12,927 nucleotides of DNA from Bacteroidota bacterium (GTDB lineage: Bacteria > Bacteroidota > Ignavibacteria > T3Sed10-11). This document shows positions 6,952 to 12,927 of this stretch, piece by piece. A program made the translations under genes and the position numbers. Within the stretch, counting starts at the first letter, position 1. Every line of letters begins with the position of its first letter. The notes beneath the pieces are model-generated. The model was not told the origin of the DNA and did not search any database. It worked only from the letters and a program-made list of their open reading frames with translations. The stretch covers positions 1 through 12,927 of the forward strand of contig SKXH01000184.1 in NCBI GenBank assembly GCA_007128495.1, written 5' to 3'.

Positions 6952-7932
6952 TTATGAAGCACCCGCTCTCAACAACTGCACACTAAAAAGCTCATCCTCA
7001 TCCGTCCAGACACGCTCAACTGTGAACCCGGCTTTCCCTGCAAGTTCTGTAAATTCATGAACAGTGTATTTGTACGAACTCTCGGTATGGATGCTCTCAC
7101 CCGTTGCAAATTTTATTGTTGAGCCGTTTATCTGGACGGTCTGATCTGCAAGACTAATTATGTGCATTTCAACTCTGCCGTGAGATGGATTGAAAAAAGC
7201 ATAATGCTTAAACTGTTCGGTGTTGAAATTTGCGCCCAGATCACGGTTAATTCGTGTGAGAATGTTACAGTTAAACGATGCAGTTATACCACTCCGGTCG
7301 TTGTATGCCCTGTGAAGCACATTAGGATCTTTTTTTAAATCAACACCCAGAAGGAGTTGACCGCTGCTGCCAACAATATTATTAATGGAGTGTAAAAACT
7401 TAACAGCATCACCGGGATTGAAGTTGCCGATGGTGGAACCCGGAAAATAAACTACACGTGACGCGGACGAAGGGATATCATCCGGCAGACGGAATAGATC
7501 TGTATAATCGGCGCATACCGGATGGACATTCAGGTCCGGATAGATTTTTTTTAATTTCGCTGCCGCATTCAGTAAATGTTCCTTCGATATATCAATGGGG
7601 ATGTAACCCGCTAACCCGGATAGATTATCAAGGAGCACGCGGGTCTTTAAGCTGCTTCCGCTGCCGTATTCAATGAGCAGCACATTCTGCCCGAGTCGGG
7701 CAACTATCTCATCGACATACGTTTGCATAATGTTTAATTCCGTGCGGGTCGGATAATATTCGTCCAGCTCGCATATCTTATCGAACAGGATTGAGCCGCG
7801 TTCATCATACAGATATTTGCAGGGTAGTTCTTTCGCTTGTTTTTGAAGGCCGAGAGTTACATCGTTCAGGAATGCATCTCGTTCGGGTTCATTATCATAA
7901 TAGTTTAGCGAACTTTGTACGGTATTCTCCAT
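6952..7932 (-). CDS. egtD: L-histidine N-alpha-methyltransferase (EgtD)
   Basis: The 326-residue product should trimethylate the alpha-amino group of histidine with S-adenosylmethionine, giving hercynine, the first step of ergothioneine synthesis. It is a cytoplasmic Rossmann-fold methyltransferase of the length of Mycobacterium EgtD (321). The motifs are KYLYDERGS (39-47), EYYPTRTE (58-65), the SAM loop IEYGSGSSLKT (87-97), YIPIDIS (110-116), PGSTIGNF (164-171) and GVDLKKD (196-202). Residues matching the mycobacterial histidine site appear conserved: Y60, N170, Y210, M256, E284 and S286 (Y56, N166, Y206, M252, E282, S284). This argues for true EgtD rather than a diverged paralogue. No EgtB sulfoxide synthase gene is adjacent, so the later steps must be encoded elsewhere or be absent. 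No Shine-Dalgarno precedes the ATG, and a candidate promoter ends 7 bases upstream. Confidence 0.92.
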   Translation of the reverse strand: MENTVQSSLNYYDNEPERDAFLNDVTLGLQKQAKELPCKYLYDERGSILFDKICELDEYYPTRTELNIMQTYVDEIVARLGQNVLLIEYGSGSSLKTRVLLDNLSGLAGYIPIDISKEHLLNAAAKLKKIYPDLNVHPVCADYTDLFRLPDDIPSSASRVVYFPGSTIGNFNPGDAVKFLHSINNIVGSSGQLLLGVDLKKDPNVLHRAYNDRSGITASFNCNILTRINRDLGANFNTEQFKHYAFFNPSHGRVEMHIISLADQTVQINGSTIKFATGESIHTESSYKYTVHEFTELAGKAGFTVERVWTDEDELFSVQLLRAGAS

Positions 7933-7939
7933 GAGAAAT

Positions 7940-7969
7940 TTTATATGTTTGTGTTGAAAATTGCGACAA
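7940..7969 (-). promoter_or_regulatory. Candidate egtD promoter, possibly leaderless
   Basis: On the minus strand TTGTCG (7969-7964) and TATAAA (7945-7940) are 18 bases apart. The -10 box ends only 7 bases before the egtD ATG at 7932, so transcription would begin at or next to the start codon. This fits the lack of a ribosome site. The match is moderate and the region AT-rich. Confidence 0.3.
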
Positions 7970-7972
7970 TTT
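7958..7972. promoter_or_regulatory. Palindrome over the egtD -35 region, candidate operator
   Basis: AAATTG (7958-7963) and CAATTT (7967-7972) are perfect inverted arms around CGA, 26 bases upstream of the egtD start codon. The site overlaps the proposed -35 box. It is short and AT-rich, so chance is possible. Confidence 0.3.
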
Positions 7973-8151
7973 GATTAATTACTATTCAAAACGAATATAT
8001 GGTGTGTAAAGTTCGAAAGTGAGGTACATCAAACATAAATATATTCAATTTAGCTATTTTATACAAAAAAACGTATCTTTTTGATGTTGCTTTTAATTGA
8101 TAGATTCTGTACACTATAACCTCGTAATTTTTTTATACATGGCCAGCGTTT
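7973..8151. other. AT-rich divergent intergenic region
   Basis: This is the rest of the 219-base gap between the divergent egtD and APH-like genes, with no credible gene. It contains an 8-base inverted repeat GAATATAT (7993-8000) and ATATATTC (8039-8046) separated by 38 bases, and a TATAAC hexamer (8115-8120) that could be the -10 box for the APH-like gene, with a poor -35 (TTTAAT, 8092-8097) 17 bases upstream. That would give a leader of about 25 bases. None of these is strong. Confidence 0.35.
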
Positions 8152-9249
8152 ATGGAGCAAATAACACAAGCCGAACTCGATGCGCGTCTATTGTCATATC
8201 TACGCGATAGCTTATCTAACCAGAATATTGACTACCAACAATCCCCGGTTTTATACAGGGAAGGTAGAAAACTTAAAACATACCGCTTTAGTCTCGAAGG
8301 GGCTTCTCAGGAATATTCAAAACCACTGGTAATGCGTTTATATAAAGAAACCGAAGACCCGGTGAGACCCCATTTTGAATCCATTTTACTCAATTCATTA
8401 TATGAACAGGGGTTTCCTGTACCCAGAGTCCGTTTTGTGGAAAGCGACGATCAGTACCTCGATGCTCCCTTTTTGATAATGGATGAATGTACCGGGAATA
8501 TGCTGTTTGATATAAATTCCCTTTCCCAAAAACCGAATATGCAGGCAGCCCGGTTTCTTGTTTCCGGTGTGGGGTCGATTGCACGTGATATGGCAGAGAT
8601 CAGCATACACCTTCATCAATTAAAGATTGATAAACTTAAGGAAAATTTAAAACGGTTAGAGTACCCGGTTGAACTTCTTACGCTTAATGGACGATTGTAC
8701 CAGCTTTATAAGCGTGTACAAAGTGCAAAACTTACCGAGCTCGAGCCGGGTGTATTATGGCTCATATCACACGGTCCGCCGGAGCCGGAGAAATCGTCAT
8801 TGTGTCACGGACAATTATACCCAAATAATGTACGTAAGCAAGGGGACAAGATAAGCTGCGTTATCGACTGGTCGATGGATTCAATATTGTTAGGTGACCC
8901 TGCATACGATGTCGGCCGGACGAGTGCTGCCTTCAAATGCCTGGTCCCGGCTGTATCACAAACATTGCGTACGTTGATACAGAACGTCGGCAGCCGTTTT
9001 TCGAAACAATTGGTTAATAATTATCGGGAACGGCAGCAGGTGAGCAGAGAGAAGATTCGATATTTCGAGATGTTGTGGTGCATCGATCTGGCAGTATCGG
9101 CCGCCGAAAGTATGATAAAGAAAGAGCACGTTTTCAAAAAAGAATTTGACGAAGCCAGAATCGATCTGTTTAGCTCGACTGAAATGGCTGTTGAATATTT
9201 TAAAGAGACCACCGACGTAAATATCTCGCTCTCGCTGCCTCAAAGGTAA
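8152..9249 (+). CDS. APH-fold phosphotransferase-like protein, predicted pseudokinase
   Basis: The 365-residue protein has the aminoglycoside phosphotransferase/choline-kinase fold. The N-lobe is about residues 20-110, with VMRLYKE at the ATP-lysine strand (Arg here, as in several APH-like families) and FLIMDECTGNMLFD as the hinge. In the C-lobe the Brenner motif reads CHGQLYPNNV (218-227), and the metal-binding VIDWSMDSILLGDPAYDVGR follows at 237-256 with D239. The usual catalytic Asp of HGDxxxxN is Gln221 (codon CAA), while H219, N226 and D239 are kept. This suggests loss of normal phosphotransfer, leaving a binding or regulatory role, or an altered mechanism. The substrate is unknown, and a role in antibiotic resistance is not supported. 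The start is ATG at 8152 without a clear ribosome site. It is the first gene of a plus-strand run, 43 bases before the M14 peptidase, and divergent from egtD. Confidence 0.8.
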   Translation: MEQITQAELDARLLSYLRDSLSNQNIDYQQSPVLYREGRKLKTYRFSLEGASQEYSKPLVMRLYKETEDPVRPHFESILLNSLYEQGFPVPRVRFVESDDQYLDAPFLIMDECTGNMLFDINSLSQKPNMQAARFLVSGVGSIARDMAEISIHLHQLKIDKLKENLKRLEYPVELLTLNGRLYQLYKRVQSAKLTELEPGVLWLISHGPPEPEKSSLCHGQLYPNNVRKQGDKISCVIDWSMDSILLGDPAYDVGRTSAAFKCLVPAVSQTLRTLIQNVGSRFSKQLVNNYRERQQVSREKIRYFEMLWCIDLAVSAAESMIKKEHVFKKEFDEARIDLFSSTEMAVEYFKETTDVNISLSLPQR

Positions 9250-9292
9250 AATCGAAAATATGTAAAATCAATCTAACTTATAAGGGATTAGT

Positions 9293-11863
9293 ATGAACCG
9301 GCTGTTTTATTTGTTTGCAGTTGTTTTACTATTTAATATTGGTGCTGTTAATAATGCCGATGCACAGAGTGTGCCTATGGTTAACGATCCGCCTGCTCAA
9401 GGAGTTACGGGATACAGTGATGTAATTCCGATTCCCGATGAAGTGCTCGGTTACTTGATCGGCGAGAAACATACACGACCTCATCTCATCGTTGAGTATT
9501 TTCAACGTATAGCCGGAATCAGCGACCGGGTTGAATATGGTGAGCATGGCAGATCATACGATGGGAGAAAACTTGTACACAGTATAATTACATCCCCTCA
9601 TAATCATAACCGCATCGATGATATAAAAGAATTTAATAAAAAATTATCTACGGACCCCGGCTCAATGACCGAAGCAGATCTTGAAGATATGCCCGCTGTC
9701 GTGTGGATGGGATACGGTGTTCACGGCAACGAAGCAAGCAGCTTTGAGGCGGCAATGCTGCTGCTGTATCATCTGGCGGCAGGCGAGGGAGAACATATCG
9801 AAAATATATTGAACGATCTGGTGATATTGTTAATTCCCAGTCTCAACCCCGACGGACACGCACGACACGGCAACTGGGTCAATGCCAACCGGGGGAGTGT
9901 GCCGACAACCGATCCGCAGCACCGCGAGCACAATGAACCCTGGCCGGGCGGCAGAACGAATTACTACTGGTTTGACCTCAACCGTGATTGGTTCCCGGTA
10001 CAGCACCCGGAATCAATCGGAAGAATACAGCTTTATAACGAATGGCGGCCGCAGCTTGTAACCGATTACCATGAATTCGGCAGCAATAGCACATACTTCT
10101 TTCAACCGGGTGTGCCGAGCAGATATAATCCGCACATTCCGGGAAACAGTATCGATCTATTAAAAGAGGTCGGCGAGTACCATGCAACCGCCCTCGATGA
10201 ACGGGGAGCGCTGTATTATACCCGCGAAACGTTCGACGATTTCTATATCGGCAAGGGTTCGACCTACCCGTTGGTGAGTGGCGCGATCGGTATTTTGTTC
10301 GAGCAAGCTTCTTCGCGCGCTTTGAAACGCGAAACACGATTCGGTACGTTGACATTTGATTTTACAATTCTCAATCAGTTCACCACATCACTCTCAACGC
10401 TCGACGCCTGCTATTCACTACGCGAAGAATTACTGCAGAACCAGCGGGAATTCTATATCGAAGCAAACGAGTATGCGCGGCAAAAGGGTGTGCGGGCATA
10501 TATTATCGATAAATCTTCCGATCGCACTGTTACACAGGAATTGTTCCGGATTATGAATTCACATAGAGTTTCCATGTATGATCTGGATAACGACGTTACC
10601 GTTGACGGAACGACATTTCAAGCCAACCAAGCGATCGTCATACCGACCGAACAACCCGAAGCCCGTTTTATATTTGCCGCATTTGAACAACGTACCGAAT
10701 TCACCGACTCAGTGTTTTACGATATCTCAACGTGGTCGCTGCCGTTGGCATTTAATCTGCCGTATGCAGAGTACCGGCAAGATCCGGCAAATCTTTTGGG
10801 CAGCCGATTGGAAGAATTCGCCTATGAGAGCGGCGGCATTAACGGCGGCCGGGCTTCATACGCGTATGTTCTTGAGTGGAATCGGTATTATGCACCGAGA
10901 GCCCTCCACCGACTGCATAGTAATGAAGTTACTACGATTGCAGCAATGAGACCGTTTACGACAATGGTCAACGGCGAAGAGAGAGAATTCTCACGCGGAT
11001 CTATCGTTATCCCTGTCAGGCAGCAAGAAATAGACGAAAATGAATTATATGACTTGTTACAAGATATCGTCACGAACGATCACGTGACGGTACATTCATT
11101 AGAGAGCAGCCGAACGCTCGACGGACCGGATCTCGGTAGTCCGGCAATGCGCGTGCTGACGAAACCTGAAGTGGCAATTATTTCAGGCAGCGGCACTTCC
11201 TCGTATGAAGTCGGTGAAGCGTGGCATCTGCTCAACGAGCGGATGAACATGCCGGTTACGCTGCTGAATGTGGATGCGATCGACGATGCCGATCTTGACC
11301 GGTACACAACATTAGTGATGGTACACGGAAATTATAATACACTCTCAGATCCCGGTGCTGAAAATATTCTTGAGTGGGTGCGGCGTGGAGGTGTCTTGAT
11401 TACTACAAAAAACGCGACCCGTCTTGCTGCAGAACGAGAACTGATCGATCTCGAGATAATCGAGTCGGAGAATACTATCGAGGATGTCCGGTACGAAGAT
11501 ATGTGGATAGCCCGCGGAGCAGACAGGATAGGCGGTGCAATTTTTGAAGCACACTTAGATACCTCACATCCTATAGCATACGGTTATGAAGAACGTGTTC
11601 CACTTTTCCGGAATCACATGAATTTCTATTCGGCAACAAACGGAGCAGGTCAAACGGTTGCCGAATATACCGATTCACCGCTTATGAGTGGTTATATTTC
11701 CGATGACCGGTTGGAAGAACTACGCAATACGGTTGCAATTATCGCCCAGCGAAGCGGCAGCGGACGGGTTGTTGCATTTGCAGATAACCCGAACTTTCGT
11801 GCATTTTGGTTCGGCACAAACCGGTTATTTCTTAATGCTATCTTTTTCGGATCGATATTTTGA
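9293..11863 (+). CDS. Large secreted M14-family zinc carboxypeptidase
   Basis: The 856-residue product starts with a signal peptide and a likely cleavage after NADA (about residue 24), so it is exported. The M14 catalytic domain spans about residues 50-400. The zinc ligands are H144 and E147 in GVHGNEASS and H260 in DYHEFGSNS. Substrate-binding DLNRD lies at 228-232, and the catalytic glutamate is E337 in ILFEQASS. The core therefore looks active as a metallocarboxypeptidase. About 450 further residues follow. A stretch at about 624-705 (EVAIISGSG, TLVMVHGNY, VRRGGVLITT) has the alternating strand-helix look of a class-I glutamine-amidotransferase-like fold without an obvious Cys-His pair. 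The protein is far longer than the usual 300-residue M14 unit but matches multidomain forms seen in Bacteroidetes and relatives. AAGGGA (9282-9287) is the ribosome site. It lies 6 bases before parA. Confidence 0.9.
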   Translation: MNRLFYLFAVVLLFNIGAVNNADAQSVPMVNDPPAQGVTGYSDVIPIPDEVLGYLIGEKHTRPHLIVEYFQRIAGISDRVEYGEHGRSYDGRKLVHSIITSPHNHNRIDDIKEFNKKLSTDPGSMTEADLEDMPAVVWMGYGVHGNEASSFEAAMLLLYHLAAGEGEHIENILNDLVILLIPSLNPDGHARHGNWVNANRGSVPTTDPQHREHNEPWPGGRTNYYWFDLNRDWFPVQHPESIGRIQLYNEWRPQLVTDYHEFGSNSTYFFQPGVPSRYNPHIPGNSIDLLKEVGEYHATALDERGALYYTRETFDDFYIGKGSTYPLVSGAIGILFEQASSRALKRETRFGTLTFDFTILNQFTTSLSTLDACYSLREELLQNQREFYIEANEYARQKGVRAYIIDKSSDRTVTQELFRIMNSHRVSMYDLDNDVTVDGTTFQANQAIVIPTEQPEARFIFAAFEQRTEFTDSVFYDISTWSLPLAFNLPYAEYRQDPANLLGSRLEEFAYESGGINGGRASYAYVLEWNRYYAPRALHRLHSNEVTTIAAMRPFTTMVNGEEREFSRGSIVIPVRQQEIDENELYDLLQDIVTNDHVTVHSLESSRTLDGPDLGSPAMRVLTKPEVAIISGSGTSSYEVGEAWHLLNERMNMPVTLLNVDAIDDADLDRYTTLVMVHGNYNTLSDPGAENILEWVRRGGVLITTKNATRLAAERELIDLEIIESENTIEDVRYEDMWIARGADRIGGAIFEAHLDTSHPIAYGYEERVPLFRNHMNFYSATNGAGQTVAEYTDSPLMSGYISDDRLEELRNTVAIIAQRSGSGRVVAFADNPNFRAFWFGTNRLFLNAIFFGSIF

Positions 11864-11869
11864 TATATT

Positions 11870-12640
11870 ATGGGGAAAGTAATATCAATTGCCCTGCCGA
11901 AAGGCGGAGTCGGTAAAACAACGACAGTAGTTAATCTGGCGGCCAGTTTGGCGGTTGCCGAAAAACGCGTGTTGATTATTGATCTCGATCCATCCGGATC
12001 GGCGGGGATTGCATTGGGCTTCAGTGAAGATGAGCGTATGCCGGGTATATTTGATATTTTCAGCTATACGCATTCTGTAGAACAATGCACACGGTCGACA
12101 GAGCTTGATTATTTGCATTTCCTACCAATGAATTTCCTCTCGCCGGTAGCTGAAGAACGCCTGCACAGGATGTCGAACAATAAAATGTTGCTGTATCATC
12201 TGTTACTTCCGATGAAAGAGCGTTACGATTACATCTTAATCGATTGTCCTCCGTATGCAATCGGTCTGGCGAACGTCGCCCTGGTTGCCTCCGACTCGGT
12301 TCTTATTCCCGCAAAATCCGGACATTTGACGGTAGAGGCAATTGACAAACTATACGAGCACTTAGACTGGCTGCGCCGCTTTACCAACCGCCACGTGCAG
12401 ACAGAAGGTATACTTCTAACGATGCACGAGCCCAACACCAAGGTCGATACACTAATTGACGGTGATCTACGTGAACAATTCAACGGTAAAATACTCAATA
12501 CGGTAATTCCAAAAAACAGCACACTGTCGGAATCATCGTACCACGGTAAGCCGGTTATCTTATACAATGCAAACGCAAAGGGGGCGATCGCCTACTTAGC
12601 ACTGGCTAATGAGATCATGAACAAAAACGGGACATCATGA
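11870..12640 (+). CDS. ParA/Soj-family ATPase without an adjacent ParB
   Basis: The 256-residue cytoplasmic protein is a deviant-Walker P-loop ATPase of the ParA type. The Walker A' motif KGGVGKTT is at residues 11-18 with signature lysines K11 and K16, DLDPSG is at 38-43 with Ser where most ParA have Gln, and YDYILIDCPP (about 114-123) is Walker B. TEGILLTMHEPNTK and the C-terminal NTVIPKNSTLSESSYHGKPVILY block match chromosomal Soj/ParA proteins closely, so the call is firm at family level. ParA proteins form ATP-dependent dimers on DNA or membranes and position chromosomes, plasmids or protein complexes. No parB or parS is visible. It begins 6 bases after the M14 stop without a clear ribosome site. 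Its TGA overlaps the ATG of the acyltransferase gene (ATGA at 12637-12640), implying translational coupling. It may be the genome's main parA or an orphan positioning protein. Confidence 0.88.
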   Translation: MGKVISIALPKGGVGKTTTVVNLAASLAVAEKRVLIIDLDPSGSAGIALGFSEDERMPGIFDIFSYTHSVEQCTRSTELDYLHFLPMNFLSPVAEERLHRMSNNKMLLYHLLLPMKERYDYILIDCPPYAIGLANVALVASDSVLIPAKSGHLTVEAIDKLYEHLDWLRRFTNRHVQTEGILLTMHEPNTKVDTLIDGDLREQFNGKILNTVIPKNSTLSESSYHGKPVILYNANAKGAIAYLALANEIMNKNGTS

Positions 12641-12927
12641 ATCAAAGCGCCAACGATGAACGGTTCGATTATTTTTATAACCTTCGTGCCGCCGCGGTTA
12701 TATCGATCATCGTACTGCATGGATTTATGATCTATTCGGCACAATCGAAAGCGGGAATGTTTACCGTCGATTTCGATTTGAATTGGTTCTTCACATCAAT
12801 CGCTTCATTAATAGAGGTGCCGGTTTTTTTCGTTATTTTGTTCGTCGCAGGATATTTCGCCTTTCCTACTATTCTCCAACAGAGCAACCGCGGGTTTTTA
12901 CTCGATAAACTGAAACGAAAAGGATTA
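12637..12927 (+). CDS. Acyltransferase-3 family membrane protein, N-terminal part
   Basis: The frame starts at the ATG overlapping the parA stop and stays open to the window edge, giving 97 residues. The opening FYNLRAAAVISIIVLHGFMIYS forms the first membrane helix of the acyltransferase-3 (AT3, OafA/WecH/NolL-like) family. R17 and H28 stand exactly ten residues apart, matching the family's R-x10-H motif, whose His is essential in characterised members. A second hydrophobic helix, LIEVPVFFVILFVAGYFAF, runs from about residue 59 to 77. Such enzymes span the inner membrane about ten times and move acyl groups onto surface sugars, lipids or other acceptors. The acceptor cannot be inferred. The rest of the gene lies outside the window. 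Confidence 0.8.
   Translation, partial: MNQSANDERFDYFYNLRAAAVISIIVLHGFMIYSAQSKAGMFTVDFDLNWFFTSIASLIEVPVFFVILFVAGYFAFPTILQQSNRGFLLDKLKRKGL

Noticed and set aside
7993..8046. Inverted repeat GAATATAT/ATATATTC as an operator
   Set aside because: The arms are almost pure AT in an AT-rich region and 38 bases apart, so chance is a sufficient explanation. It is noted only in the intergenic entry.
8152..9249. Aminoglycoside resistance gene
   Set aside because: The fold is shared with many metabolic kinases, the catalytic Asp is missing, and there is no mobile or resistance context.
1..12927. tRNA or rRNA genes, CRISPR arrays, insertion sequences, phage genes
   Set aside because: None was seen: no cloverleaf-like sequences, regularly spaced direct repeats, transposases, integrases or structural phage proteins in any frame.

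Overview
The window is a gene-dense stretch of bacterial chromosome with moderate GC content, holding twelve protein genes (two cut by the window edges). There are no RNA genes, insertion sequences, prophage or CRISPR. Most genes look like housekeeping or envelope functions. The mix of genes (secreted M28 and large M14 metallopeptidases with signal peptides ending in ADAQ, a two-domain SppA, a THEP1-type NTPase, EgtD) and the base composition suggest a Gram-negative FCB-group relative such as Marinimicrobia, Calditrichota, Ignavibacteria or Balneolota. Several genes have clear Shine-Dalgarno sequences (AGGAGG, GGAGG, AAGGAGA), which are scarce in Bacteroidetes proper. The lineage call is inference, and no marker gene in the window fixes it.

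Layout. (1) 1-1622, plus strand: the end of a CorC/HlyC-type CBS protein, nadD, and a macro-domain protein, with 10 and 21 bases between them. (2) 1625-3037, minus strand: a secreted M28 peptidase whose stop lies 2 bases from the macro-domain stop. (3) A short divergent promoter region (3038-3172) with a 26-base palindrome on top of a good sigma70-type promoter. (4) 3173-6722, plus strand: a DMT/EamA transporter, SppA and a THEP1-like NTPase in one tight unit, then a small Dabb protein. (5) 6723-6951: a 229-base convergent spacer with three tandem 9-mers, a GC-rich perfect hairpin and other inverted repeats. (6) 6952-7932, minus strand: egtD, with no egtB beside it. (7) 7933-8151: an AT-rich divergent regulatory region. 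(8) 8152-12927, plus strand: an APH-fold protein lacking the usual catalytic Asp, a very large M14 carboxypeptidase, a ParA ATPase and the start of an acyltransferase-3 membrane protein; the last two overlap by 4 bases.

How the genes may work together. nadD makes an NAD precursor and the macro-domain protein probably acts on NAD-derived ADP-ribose compounds, so their pairing fits NAD metabolism. SppA, M28 and M14 are three unrelated envelope or secreted peptidases. The most unusual parts are the pseudokinase-like APH protein, the ParA-acyltransferase coupling without a ParB, the palindromic operator candidates before the EamA gene and egtD, and the structured intergenic element at 6723-6951. 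I found no clear new multi-gene defence or biosynthetic system.
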